A stretch of DNA of 64,000 nucleotides from Bryopsis sp. KO-2023 (GCA_030272585.1 BSYQ01000002.1:3224001-3288000); one strand, 5' to 3'. Shown: positions 1 to 10,311, counted from the stretch's first letter. Numbers and translations: made by a program. Notes: generated from the sequence alone by a model not told the origin.

Positions 1-252
1 CTTTTTTTTCCGTCAATATTCATTTTCGTAGCTTTTTTTGGAGGGGGGGGGGGTATCTGAACAGCGATTTCCAAAATAACAACAATAAAGAAGAAAACAA
101 CAGGCAGATTGGGGTACAATCGAACAGGGAAAAAAAGTTGGGTTTATCACCGAGGTCGGCGCGCTCACCTGTGGCGCGCGGCGACTATCCGGAGCTGAGT
201 GCTTTGCTCACGCCAGTCGCGACCCTGAACTCCAACCACAAAAGACGCAGGG

Positions 253-535
253 GTGATCCGTTACGAAATTTATGGGGGTTTGAATATCTTCCTAAAAAAA
301 AAGAGAATCCATGCATGTTTGACCCTGCGACCCCGTACCGCCGCGCTACAGGCCCGTCATTTGGATCCGGCCGTCACGTGTATTCGTTCGCCACCGGAAA
401 ACTGGCAAGGGAACGCACCTCTGCAGGAAGGAAACAGGATATACTTACTCGCACTCCAACAGTGGGACGAAGGCCTGTTGCGTTACTGTCTCGTGGAGTT
501 TTCGAGCGCAGACAATGGAAAAAGATATGGAACTG
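253..535 (+). CDS. possible upstream coding exon, unknown protein
   Basis: The second half of this stretch reads like real protein, with a run such as LLALQQWDEGLLRYCLVEFS, and stops at a consensus donor (GTAGGT) at 536. I could not find an acceptor downstream that keeps the frame into the coiled-coil gene that follows, so its membership in that gene is inferred from position only. The region before about 300 is low complexity (poly-G, poly-A). No domain is recognised. It could also be the end of a gene starting outside the window. Confidence 0.3.
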
Positions 536-934
536 GTAGGTTTTTCGTGGCGCTCTTGTTCATCGCTAACCCTTACCGGCTTTTTGAGGGTTTCGTCTCG
601 TTTTCCGCCATCTGTTGTTTTTGGAATAGTGGTCGGTCTCTACATATACTCCTTTGGGAGGGGGCGTCGGCAGCAGTTTTAGGTCGGCCGGGCGGTTTTC
701 TCTTTTTCGATTTCTTTCGAAGGCATGCCATCTTGATGGTACCTGTCACTTTTTTCAAGGCGCTTTTTCCCATGCTTGCTGTCGCGTGGCTTTGTTGATA
801 TTTTCTGTGAGTGCTGTGAAAACTTGCATGCATGTTTATCAGGCAACCAAGGAGTTGGCCCGAAGTCCAACGACATCCTCACCTGGCGACCGTGACGAGA
901 GCGCAAGCCTAATTTCCTGGGGACAAGTGGATGA

Positions 935-1927
935 TTGGGAGTCAACGGAGGTGGAAAGGAACGTCTTGAGGGACGTCGAAAGTCCTCCATCGACCCCAAG
1001 TGTTTCTGGGACGTCTGGAGACAGAATCCAGGTTGGCTGCAAGGCTGGCATCTTTTTACAAGCGATGTCGACGATATCGAGCTGTGCGACTCGGAGTCTG
1101 TTCCCTGCTCAACGTTGAGGGAGGGGATTCCCCCCCTTGACTTATCCACACTCCTTGGCGATGGCGTTGTCGGAAGCGACCCCCCTGTGGCAGCCTCCCA
1201 TCAGCAATCGCAGGAGCCATCGCAGCAGCCCCCATTGCACACCAGCGACGAGCCTCCTTCGACACCCTCCTGTGTGCTTAGGGAAGAGAACGGGCGCCTG
1301 TATGCACTGCTTGAGGAATCGATCGAGGAGAACAGGAAGCTCAAAAAGAGTGTGGAGGGCATGCATGTGAGCAAATTTGAGACACAGTGGAATTTCTTGG
1401 ATGGGTTCTTTCCATATCTATGTGATTTCTTCCTTTCTTTTTTTCCTATTATTGTGCTGTTTTTGTCTTTGCAGAAAGAACTGGAGGGCGCTAATAACAG
1501 ATGGGCTCAAGCTGAGCATGCTGCAATCGCTGCAGCGTTGGAAAACAGGACACTGGCGATGCAGTTAGAGGAGGAGTGTAGGAGGAAAAAGGTGGCAGAC
1601 TCTGGAGAAAAAAGGGGAACTATCATGGCAACCTTGCCTGAACGGGGTGGAAATGAGGATGAAAGGGGGGGCAACTCCGAGGAGCGTCTGGAGAAGCTCG
1701 CAGAAATTGAAAAAGTGAAAAGCGAGAAGAGTAGTCGGGCTGCCAGCCCGTTTCCACAAGGATCTGAGGATGGTGATGAGGATCTGGAGTCGGGCGAGGG
1801 GGAAGTGAGGGGGGCGAGGAATGGCAAGTGGAGAAGGAGGGTGACTGTAGTAGGTCTGGCGACAGCTGCTGTAGGACTGTCAGTTTTCACTATAAAAAGG
1901 GCGATCACTATTGGCATTAGACGGTAA
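935..1927 (+). CDS. tail-anchored coiled-coil protein, unknown function
   Basis: The frame from about 1063 to 1927 encodes an acidic Ser/Pro-rich stretch, then a coiled coil (LREENGRLYALLEESIEENR onward) and a charged linker. It ends in one hydrophobic segment, VVGLATAAVGLSVFTIK, flanked by Arg/Lys and four residues from the stop, the layout of a tail-anchored membrane protein. A GT-AG intron lies at 1367-1474 (GTGAGC donor, T-rich tract, TTTGCAG acceptor). It is 108 nt long and free of stops. The 5' end is unresolved. The frame used upstream of about 1010 looks protein-like in a different register (SLISWGQVDDWESTEVE), and a 50-nt intron at 1013-1062 would join the two, so 935 is only the first in-frame ATG. 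The family is unknown; coiled coil plus tail anchor would suit an organelle-surface or tethering protein, which is inference. Confidence 0.5.
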   Translation: MGVNGGGKERLEGRRKSSIDPKCFWDVWRQNPGWLQGWHLFTSDVDDIELCDSESVPCSTLREGIPPLDLSTLLGDGVVGSDPPVAASHQQSQEPSQQPPLHTSDEPPSTPSCVLREENGRLYALLEESIEENRKLKKSVEGMHVSKFETQWNFLDGFFPYLCDFFLSFFPIIVLFLSLQKELEGANNRWAQAEHAAIAAALENRTLAMQLEEECRRKKVADSGEKRGTIMATLPERGGNEDERGGNSEERLEKLAEIEKVKSEKSSRAASPFPQGSEDGDEDLESGEGEVRGARNGKWRRRVTVVGLATAAVGLSVFTIKRAITIGIRR

Positions 1928-2683
1928 CTCCTTTACCGGTTGGATTTTTTCTATTTGGGTGTCGTCTGATGGAGGGAAAAAGAAGGGGATGGGGTGCTGG
2001 GGGGAGGGGAAGAAACATTTTCGAGTCGTGTTTGGGGCAGGTGGGTAAAAAAAAATATATATATATATAAAAAAACAAACAAAGATTAATCAAGGGGATA
2101 GGTGGGGATTCCAGGGTAGGTGGGGAAAAGCAAAAAAAAGGGGACATTAGGGGGGCGCCCTGTCAAAATGAAACAAAAATCAGAGAAAAAAAATAAAGAG
2201 AAAAAAAAAAGATTGATGGACACTTCAGGGGTGCAGAAAAATTTTGGGAAGAAAGAAAAGGTTGGGTGAAAAAGCAAACAAAAAAGAGATTTTACACATT
2301 CATTAATCGAAGCGTCGGTGGAGATTTGGTGGCGTACAAGCAAACAGAGGTGGTCAATCTACCCACTGAGGATTTGGCAGCCAGGAGAATATATGGCAGT
2401 GGAGGATATTTGCACAGGCGTGAACAAAGCTTTCATCATTTTTTCATCATGGGGAACCCACAGCAAAAGGAGGTTGAAAGGGGGGTTGGGGTGGAGAGGA
2501 GCAGCAGTCAGTCCACTTTTTTTCTTGGACGTTCCTACGGAGGAAGAAAAGCAAAGAGTTCAAAAAAAGAAAACCCTTGTGAGATCACATTTCTGTTGCA
2601 GTTTCGTAAGAAAAGTTGGAGGCTCCATTGCGAACGAATTGGCAAGGGATTGAGTGGCAGTCTTAGTGTGGGTGGAAAAATAG
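1928..2683. other. AT-rich intergenic stretch
   Basis: This begins with the 3' flank of the coiled-coil gene. It holds poly-A runs, a short (TA)n tract near 2056 and G-rich runs. Open frames are present from 2266 onward but show no domain, repeat or convincing splice structure, so I do not call a gene here. Confidence 0.3.
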
Positions 2684-3154
2684 TTGATGAGAAAAAAAAA
2701 GTCGGGGTCCATTTTTGATGCTGCCGGAATCTTGGTAGGGTACCCAAGAGCACGAAGAATGAGAATCTGGAGCATGAGATTAAAGCTGGAACAAATGGTG
2801 GTGGAAAAGTGCGGCCACATTTCATACCAAACTGCTGAAGGGAACTATAGCTGCCGAGGTGAGGAAACCGTGAAAGAAACGATCCCAATGTCACCCTGAT
2901 GGTTTTATGGAGAGCAACTGATGCCCTTTCTTTCTCTTCATTTTCTTGCAGAAAATGGAAATGATCATCCAGCAAGAATCTATGGGTGTTTTGTTTCAGT
3001 TCTTCTAGACCAACTGTGCGTCTCGAATTTGATGGGCTGGTGTGATCTGATTTTTGCATTTTTTCCTCCCTTTCATTCTCATTTTTCTTTTTTCCTTTAC
3101 TTTCTTAGAGAAAACAGACAAAATTCCCAAGGAAGAGTAAGCATCAGTAGCTAG
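2684..3154 (+). CDS. possible multi-exon gene, unknown
   Basis: Two exon-like blocks can be joined in frame. A block ending at 2858 is followed by a consensus donor (GTGAGG), and the next starts after TTCTTGCAG at 2951. The intron is 93 nt long, and the frame continues as NGNDHPARIYGCFVSVLLDQ. A third piece after TTTCTTAG near 3109 would add a short tail before a stop. The spliced reading contains no recognised domain. The evidence is only splice sites plus open frame, so it may be chance or a 3' UTR. Confidence 0.25.
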
Positions 3155-3159
3155 GGACC

Positions 3160-3940
3160 TTTATAGACCTTTTCATGCGAGGAGCCCTTTCTTCAGCCAT
3201 CCATCCAGCAGGCTACCCCCCCCCCCGCCCAATTCAATTCAAACACAGTCGCTCTAGTGGGGAGATTTCCCTTCAATTCTATGAATGCTCTTCGGCATTT
3301 TTGGTGTTGTGGGTATTGTTTCTTACCAGAATTGTTTTTGAATGACTCCAGAATCTATGCGAAATGCAACTCTTATGCAAAGAGATCAAGCCTTCTGATT
3401 ATTCAATCATTGATCATTGGAAAATTCAAAAGACGTGTTGATGTAATTTCATATTGGATTACAGTGGGATCCTCTCGGAACTCCCGTCTGTTGTTTTGAT
3501 CGTCAGGTGATCAGGTTGATTTTTGACCTTTATCCTCGATTCATTATAACGAGCAAAATAATTTATTTAACCAGATTTTAGAAAAGGGGGGTCTTGCTAG
3601 AAGGGTAAACAAAGAATTCACCTGAAATCCATTTTTGCAATGGATGGTTACAAGTAATTTGATTCTTGTTTCTGGAGACAGCAATTTAGTGCTTATTTTC
3701 TCTGATTTTCCCCGAAAACAAAACCAATTTCCCTCCTTGATCTGAAGCTCCTCCCCCCCCCCCCCAAAAAAAAACCAAAAAAAAGTATGAAAATAGGGGA
3801 CAAAAAATTGATGGAAAATCGAAGCAATCCACCCTTGAAAGCAATTAATCTGTGCATGTTAACTTCATCGAATGATCGATAAAAAAGAAAAACAACAAAC
3901 AAGCAATTCTGAAACTAGAACAGCGCCTTTTTGACGCCAC
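3160..3940. other. intergenic, no gene seen
   Basis: AT-rich sequence with a poly-C tract near 3217 and a poly-C/poly-A tract at about 3752-3775. I see no coding signal, RNA gene or repeat that recurs in the window. It is the 3' flank of the minus-strand transporter gene. Confidence 0.4.
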
Positions 3941-4891
3941 TCAACTCGACTCAATTCGATTTTGGGAAAGCTTGCCCCCATCATCATCAGAGATGAGCGG
4001 CGCGATTTCCTGCGCCTCATACTTCGCAATCCATATCCCCACGATGTAAGCATCGATAAACAGCTGCGAGATATGTGCAATCACGCAAGGAATCGTGATC
4101 AACCCCAAATCCCCCACCTCGCTCTCCTTCAAAAACGAAATAACAGTCACCGTAACCGGCAGCGTTTTCTGACTGGCCATGATGAGTACCGCTTTCCGCT
4201 CCCTGTCGCTCAACCGCAGGATGCCCACCCCTATAAAATTGAACGTCAAAAACACCAGGTGCATGGCGATCGCACCCGCGAGCGCTTCTAGAATATTGAC
4301 CACGCTCTGCTTCATGATTCCCTCCTGTGAACGGCTCAGCGTTTGCCACACTATACAAACGAGCGACACGCTGCTCGTCAGACTGAGGAGCGTCTTGTAC
4401 CTCGTGACGAACCGCTGCACAGTCACGTGGGTTTCCCGCACCCCCTTCCCAACCAACAGAGAGACGAGTATGGTGCAGGCCAATTTCACCACCAAGCGGG
4501 TGGCGTCGATGTCGATGGTACCGCCGCCGCCAACCACGACAGAGATCGCGAAAGGGGTGGTGAGGATGCCCAGCATGTTGGTGCAAACCGTCAGCATTAA
4601 GGCGAGCGCTCCGTTGCCGTAAGCTTGCACCACCAGGGTAACCCCTGATGTGAGCGTGGTGGGGACGGCGGCGAAAATTGCTAGCCCAGTGGCGAATTCG
4701 GGGGTGCTGAAGGGGATTTTGACCAAGGCGAAGCCTAAGCACGGGGTTATGATGAGGATGGTGATGGCGCCGTACAGGAACCCGACGTAAGCTTTGAGGG
4801 CTGCCATGATGTCGGTGGTTTTGAGCGTCAGCCCGGAGATAATGAAGATCGTGCACACGTTCATGGTTTGAATGAGTCGATAGTCACCCAC
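3941..4891 (-). CDS. BASS4/SLC10A7-like sodium/organic-anion cotransporter (C-terminal exon)
   Basis: One long exon encodes a very hydrophobic protein with about eight or nine membrane segments. Family-typical stretches in order are TIFIISGLTLKT, LITPCLGFALVKIP, FAAVPTTLTSGVTLVVQAYG, NGALALMLTVCTNMLGI, LIMASQKTLPVTVTVISFL and LGLITIPCVIAHISQLFIDA. These match the SBF-like branch of the bile-acid:sodium symporter family that includes plant plastid BASS4 and animal SLC10A7. The exon begins at 4891, directly after a TTTTTTCCAG acceptor, and the family's first one or two membrane segments are missing, so at least one upstream exon beyond 4893 exists that I could not place. The C-terminus, after a final hydrophobic helix and an acidic tail, looks natural. 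The transported substrate cannot be told from sequence. Confidence 0.85.
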   Translation of the reverse strand: MGDYRLIQTMNVCTIFIISGLTLKTTDIMAALKAYVGFLYGAITILIITPCLGFALVKIPFSTPEFATGLAIFAAVPTTLTSGVTLVVQAYGNGALALMLTVCTNMLGILTTPFAISVVVGGGGTIDIDATRLVVKLACTILVSLLVGKGVRETHVTVQRFVTRYKTLLSLTSSVSLVCIVWQTLSRSQEGIMKQSVVNILEALAGAIAMHLVFLTFNFIGVGILRLSDRERKAVLIMASQKTLPVTVTVISFLKESEVGDLGLITIPCVIAHISQLFIDAYIVGIWIAKYEAQEIAPLISDDDGGKLSQNRIESS

Positions 4892-4893
4892 CT

Positions 4894-5426
4894 GGAAAAA
4901 AAGGGGTGGAAAAATGCAGTTAGCGTTTTAATATCCCTGATGAGGCAGCCCCAGGATGAATTTGGGATGCTATAAAAAGGCCCTGGACGATGCGGGCAGT
5001 GCTCCTCAGTTTTGCAGAGTTTCAGCCTGACTGGTTCACCCACCGATGAGATCAGAAGGTCGGCTTGAAGTTGATTTTTTTTTCAAATCAAATCACCCTA
5101 ATTTTCTATTCATTTATTTTTTTGAGGGGGGGGGGCGAAGCTTGTTTTTCATAGCAATTAATCAACTTCTTTTATAATTTTTCTAAAAGAAAAATTACAA
5201 TTACAATTTAAAAAAAAACCTATTCTTTTTTTAGGGGAGGGGTCAGACAGGCAAACAAAATCATACCCAGAACCTAAAATTAAACAGTGAAATATAATTC
5301 TGAGGAGGAGTGTGTAATTCTTCGGTGTAATTCTTTTGAAAAGGAGAAAAATCCTGAATATTGGGTTTCAATCAATGAACCCAGAAACATTTCTTCCTCA
5401 ATTTCTATGGGTGCCTTAAAAGTCCG
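4894..5426. other. upstream region of the transporter gene, unresolved
   Basis: This should contain the intron and 5' exon(s) of the minus-strand transporter. An open minus-strand stretch at about 4920-5043 runs into the acceptor but does not look like the missing membrane segments. From 5070 to 5260 the sequence is poly-T/poly-A and poly-G. It ends at the CCG target-site copy (5424-5426) of the CACTA element. Confidence 0.3.
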
Positions 5427-5680
5427 CACTATGGGAAAACCCGCTCTGTGCGGGGTAGTAAAATCACCGTCGACTTCCGCCGAAAATCGAAGTCGCGAAA
5501 ACCGACGCGGCAGTGAAAGGAAATGGTCGGAAATACCTGGGTTCGACTCCCAGGCATTCGTGTGACGATCTGGGGCCGGAAAACGCCGTCGCTGACGAAG
5601 TCGTCAGCGACGGATGAAACCGCTGAAATCAACCCCGCACAGTCAGCCCCGCACAGAACAGTAACCCCGCACAGAGGGTG
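5427..5680. repeat. CACTA left subterminal region with palindrome and pol III B-box-like hairpin
   Basis: After the terminal repeat come two notable structures. At 5536-5554 there is a T-arm-like hairpin, CCTGG around GGTTCGACTCCC, which matches the tRNA B-box consensus. At 5586-5613 a perfect 13-bp inverted repeat (CCGTCGCTGACGA and its complement) has a 2-nt loop. Three CCCCGCACAG-type motifs follow at about 5634-5680, then a tandem 15-bp duplication (CATAATCGCTACTCC, about 5687-5716). No complete tRNA fold surrounds the B-box-like arm. Confidence 0.6.
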
Positions 5681-5857
5681 TCGCCCCATAATCGCTACTC
5701 CCATAATCGCTACTCCCCTATCACCTGCGTGGTCTCCGTCGGACATCGGGGCAGCCACATCCCAAAATAGCTTTACAGAAACCAACCCCGCTTTAGTAAA
5801 CCGCACAAACGCTCCGCAGGTGTTTTCCCCCTTCGTCAAGTTTATCGTACCTCGACT

Positions 5858-8800
5858 ACATGTGTCCCGAAGCTTGGGACGCCTTGTTGGGAGTGTTCGG
5901 TCCACACGATCAGGAGTTCTCTTGTTTCGGCGCTGGGCCATGTGGTGTTTAACGAAAGCAGGCTCATGGGGTGTTCAGAAAAGGGGGTGGTGGATGTTGA
6001 GCGGAGCTTGAGGTTTCAGAACAGGGCGCTAGGGACTGATGGACAGGTTCCTGGATGTCCGCCCATACACGAGGTAGGGGGGTTCGCTCGTGCAGCATTC
6101 TATTCTATTTCATTTTGTTTGTTTGTTTGTTTTTTTTTCGGTTTATTTCTCTTTTTTTCATTTTTTGGGGGGTTTATAAATTGTTTTTTTTTCTGCTTTT
6201 TTTTGGTTCATTTTGTGTTTACTTTCATTTTGTTTGTTTGTGTATATTTTTTTTTCCTGTTTTTCTTGGTTCAGTTTTTTTGTTTTTTTTCGTGTTTTTT
6301 TTGTGTTTGCTTTTTTAGCTTTTTTAGCTTTTTTTTTTCCCCGCACCCGAAAAGATTTGAAAGCACCATGCTAACGGATGAACATGAAACCCTTCACACA
6401 GGGCTCGGACTTTTGGAGTGTGGACGATGCTGGTGCAAAGCAAAGTGATTCCGATAGACCACTACGTTGCGCTGGCAGAAGCGGGCTATCGACACCTGTC
6501 AGACAAGGCGGCCTTCATTCAGAAAGCTGCCATCACGCTGCTGAAAGAAAAAGACAACCCATTTTTGAAATCTGGGCAAAGAAAGTGAAAACAGAATTTT
6601 ATAGAAACATACGTATTGCATTGGCTTTTTTTTTCTGTCTTATTTTTTTTTTCCTTTTTTTTTCGTAGTTCGAAATCGAAGGGCTGGATGATGCGGTCAG
6701 AACAATGTTGACTTTGATATTCAGCATGGATAAATCCATTCAGTCAAAAGTCATTGACGCTTTCAGAGACATTCACATCGACAGTCCTGGTGAGTGCGAA
6801 ATAATATAACACTTTAATTGAAAAAAAATAAAATTAAGAAGAGTGAGTTTTTCAAACTTTGCATGGAAAAGGGTTTTAATCTCATTTTGAATTCAAGAAA
6901 AAAGAAAAAAAAGCCTCGAAGAATTTATGTGAAACACAATTTTTTAATTTTTTTTTTCTGTTAATGAGTTGCAAAAAATAAACCAAAAAAAATCAGATTC
7001 AAAAACAAAAATGGCTTCAGAACTAGTGTTTAAAAAAAAAAAACAAAAAAAAAACACACAATCAGTGTTTTTTTTTCTCATTTTCTCATTTCTTTATTTT
7101 TTTAATGACCTTGGTCAGATGAGGATTCTGAAAATCCAACAGGAACATCAGGAGATCCCCTGGTGACAGCAAACAATTTGATCGGACTGACGGTGGGTGT
7201 GACTGTGGAGGAAATGGTGTCTTTGGAAGAGATGGTCAAACATCTGTGCAAAAGTGGGTGTCTGCCAGACAGCGTCGCGATGTCCCTGATCCTCATATCG
7301 AACAGATATAGAGAGGTTAAAAACGACGCGAAAAGAAATTGTCCCCTCTCGCCAAAGACGCGTTTGGTGGAGAGCAAAAGGGTGAGGATTCGAAAAGGGT
7401 CGAAAAAAAAAAATCTAGTAATAAAAACCTTGATGAATTTCTTTATATATACTTGAAAAAAAATGGGAATTCGGCCACTCGTGTATTTTAGTCGAGTTCG
7501 ACTTGTCTTTCTTTTCCTTTTTTTTTTGGAGAATTAAGACCTTTCCAGTAAATTTTTGTTTTTAAATTCATAATTTTGCTGTTTATTTATTTATTTATTT
7601 ATTTTTATTTCCACCTGGAAAAAACACACACAAACATCCTCATTCTCAACATCCTAGTTGGAAATTGAGGTAGGTTATTGATAAAAATGCATATGCAACA
7701 GGCACATCCCCTGGATGTCTGGCAAAACAAATCAGCTGTGAGGCAAAATCACCACCACATGTCATTGACACACTCAGGTATGAAAAAAAAAATCTATTCT
7801 TTTTCTCGGAAGCGATTTAATTTTCTTTTTTTTTCCATAGCGATTTCATTCTTGTAAAAAAAGAAAAAAAAAGAGAAAAAGGAAATAAAAGAACAAGGGG
7901 AGGGGGAAAGGGTCGAAACTTCACTTTTCATTTTTCTGCATTTTTCTTTGAGCTCCAAACAAAATCTGGGTATGTTGAAAAGATTGCATCATAAGTGTAT
8001 TGAAATATATAAAAAAAATAAAAAAAAAATACTCAAGAGTTTTAAAGTGGAACGATTGTAAATTCAAAGTATTGAAGTGAATTCAGTCTGAAATTCATAG
8101 ACGAAAGAAAGAGTTGAAAGGAAAAAAAAATGAAAAAAAATTGTTGAAAACCCTTAATTTTCTGTTATTGCTTAGGCAAGGGGTGCCATTCAAATACTTA
8201 CTATGGGAATCGATCAGTGGAGGCCCATGCTGGTCGGACATGTGGATGCAATCATCCAGGTAACTTTTTGTTATTAAACACAGGTACTATTTTTTATTTT
8301 TTTAAAAAGTGGTATGGAAATAAATTAAGGTAGTATATATATATACAGAAGAAATAAGTAAATATTTGTAAGGATGTCTAATAAAAACAATCGTTACATT
8401 TGATTTGGGAAATCTGAATTTTTAAAGTTTGTGGTTGATTGGCTGGTTGTGTTTTAACAATGAATGGTTGAATGGTTTTGTTTTTATTTTTTTTTTTCAT
8501 GTTGAAAATATATAGATTTTCCATGTGGATGATGTGGATGTAGTTGCATTGGAGTATGCATGCACATTGTTGAAAGAGATAATCATCGATTCATCGAAGC
8601 CATCTTCATTCAAGTCAGTCATTGGGGCGCTGCTGTCAGTCATCCTGAATGACAACATGCCTGACTCTTCCTGGTGAGTGTCACCTTGAAAAAAAAGAAA
8701 AAATGAAAGAATAATAAAAGAAAAAGGGGTAGCAGGACTGTGTTGATTTTTTTTCCTCCAAAAATAAAATTGCTTTTGATGAACTTTTCTTTTTTTTGGT

Positions 8801-9078
8801 TGCCCCCTTTTTTTTCAAATGTGCTTGAGAATATAATTTCCTTTTGTTTTTTAAAGGGAAGAGAAACAAAAACGTTATTTTTGAATATTAGAAGCTGTTT
8901 TTCATTTTCTAGATAAGAAAAAGATGACATCATATTTTATTTACAGAAGTTGTCTCAAATCATTAAAAAAAAAGGAAATTACAAAAACAACGATGCAATT
9001 TAGGTACGGTGCGAGCACTGCTGCTGTGGATGCGTTGGTCGCCCTCTCCGCTAGGCCTGACCAGCTAGGGAAAATATA
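5858..9078 (+). pseudogene. captured fragment of condensin subunit D2 (CAP-D2/NCAPD2), introns retained
   Basis: CAP-D2 is the HEAT-repeat subunit of condensin I. Exon-like blocks lie at about 5858-5986 (HTIRSSLVSALGHVV), 6033-6073 (LMDRFLDVRPYTR), 6402-~6580 (ARTFGVWTMLVQSKVIPI, RHLSDKAAFIQKAAITLL), 6669-6789 (FEIEGLDDAVRTMLTLIFS), 7119-7381 (NNLIGLTVGVTVEEMVSLEE), 8176-8259 (ARGAIQILTMGID), 8516-8673 and 9004-9078 (WYGASTAAVDALVALSARPD). They follow CAP-D2 in order, and junctions from 6669 onward are GT-AG and in phase. The 6402 block does not join the next in frame, and about 100 family residues are absent there. The N-terminal third and C-terminal half are missing, and the reading ends at a stop at 9076. 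All of it lies inside the CACTA element, so I read it as transduplicated host DNA that may or may not be expressed. Confidence 0.75.
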
Positions 9079-9221
9079 GCGAAAATATCGAAGACTGAAA
9101 AAAAAACACGCAAAAAACAGCAACACCCAGACCCATCACTTTGGTTTTGATTCAGGAAACTGACTTTATTAAGATTTTTCCAGCCTCAGTGAACCCGGAT
9201 TCATATGCATATGATAGAACA

Positions 9222-10126
9222 GTTGGAAGTGGGTCAGTGGGTCTGTTTTATTGAAAGACAAGCGCAGGGTCGGAATGGTAGGATTGGAGTTCATGGTTTT
9301 GGGCCTTTTTTTTTGTTTCTATTTCTTTTTTGGAACAAGTGGGAATGGGCAAGTCTTTGATAAAAAAAAATGGGGTCTACATTCAAAGGGGGTCTTGTCA
9401 TCGTAGTTTTATTGTAACAACCACAACACAGATGTTTCTACAACCAGCATGCACACAACATAACCCCGCACAGCGACCCCGCACAGGGACGAAATACACC
9501 GGCACACGCCTTCACCAACCACCTCGCACACACAGATAAGGACCCCGCACGGGGGCGGAATACGCTGGCACACGCCTTCAACAATCACCCCGCACACAGA
9601 CAAGAGGAGCCCGCACAAGGTTTTCACAGCCACCCCGCACAGAGACCCCGCACAGCTGTACGAGGGTATGACTCTTTCGTGCGGGGTGGTTCCAGAATCG
9701 CACAGCACCCTGAACACCCACGCACAGGGACAGAATAGCCCCGCACGGCTCTGTTCCCCGGTTTGGCCGGTTTATGTCCGGGGTCCCAATTTGACCCCGC
9801 ACAGAGTCTGTGCCACAGACCAGAACCCCGCACACAGAACCTGACGTCTTCCATATCCACCCCGCACGGCACCCCCGCACGGAGGATAGGGTACCCCGCA
9901 CACTGTACGGGGCTATGTTTCATCTGTGCGGGGTCCCACAATGGGAAAGACGTCAGGTCCTGTGTGCGGGGTTCTGGTCTGTGCGGGGTCAAAATGGGGA
10001 CCCGGGCATAAACCGGCCAAACCGGGGAACAGAGCTGTGCGGGGTTTTGTTTTTTTTGTGCACGGGTTTCAGTCGTCTGTGCGGGGTTTGAAAAACACCC
10101 CGCACAGAACGCGACTTCCCATAGTG
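9222..10126. repeat. CACTA right-end module, copy 1 (imperfect long inverted repeat)
   Basis: From GTTGGAAGTGGGTCAG at 9222 to the TAGTG terminus this is homologous along its length to 20249-21127. The outer 230 bp are AT-rich. From about 9460 CCCCGCACA-type motifs recur in both orientations. The core about 9690-10080 is a long imperfect palindrome: the arms share CGGTTTGGCC, CCCCGCACACAG and CTGACGTCTT blocks. It is more degenerate than the second copy. Long open frames here read on both strands as low-complexity Pro/Arg/Cys protein and are by-products of the repeat. Confidence 0.75.
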
Positions 10127-10311
10127 CCGCAACAAAAATAAGTATAACTATATATAGATTTCCAGTTGTTTATTCTTTTCTTTTTTTTCGAACAACACTT
10201 GAATTTCTTTTTTAGTGGTAAAACGATGGACAAATGGATATGGTCAGGATATGCATCCTTCTCTCCCTCCTCCCCCCCCCTTCAAGAAAATAAACGTTAA
10301 AAAAACTCCAG

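Larger units (their letters stand above)
5427..10126. mobile_element. CACTA (En/Spm-type) DNA transposon, non-autonomous, carrying host-gene DNA
   Basis: The left end starts CACTATGGGAA and the right end finishes TTCCCATAGTG. The two termini match over about 30 bp as inverted repeats with four mismatches, both running into TCTGTGCGGGGT. The flanking triplets are CCG (5424-5426) and CCG (10127-10129), the 3-bp target duplication expected of CACTA elements. Many copies of the decamer CCCCGCACAG lie in both orientations near the ends, three or four on the left and more than a dozen on the right. This is the subterminal-repeat layout in which En/Spm transposase binds. No TnpD-like transposase is visible. 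The interior (about 5860-9078) is a spliced-gene-like piece of condensin CAP-D2. Alternative: two unrelated terminal fragments flanking a host gene, which the matching TSD makes unlikely. Confidence 0.8.

Noticed and set aside
6055-6318. Phe/Leu/Cys-rich open frame that looks like a membrane protein
   Set aside because: It is the translation of long poly-T intron sequence between CAP-D2 exon blocks.
7702-7777. Exon-like block with good AG and GT borders inside the CAP-D2 fragment
   Set aside because: Including it breaks the phase between 7381 and 8176, while joining those two directly restores the family sequence.
8198-8212. TACTATGGGAATCG resembling the CACTA terminus
   Set aside because: It lies inside a CAP-D2 coding block (TMGID) and lacks the CACTA start.
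9409-10141. Several overlapping ORFs rich in Arg, Pro and Cys on both strands
   Set aside because: They read through the CCCCGCACAG repeats, and both strands give the same peptides because of the inverted repeat.
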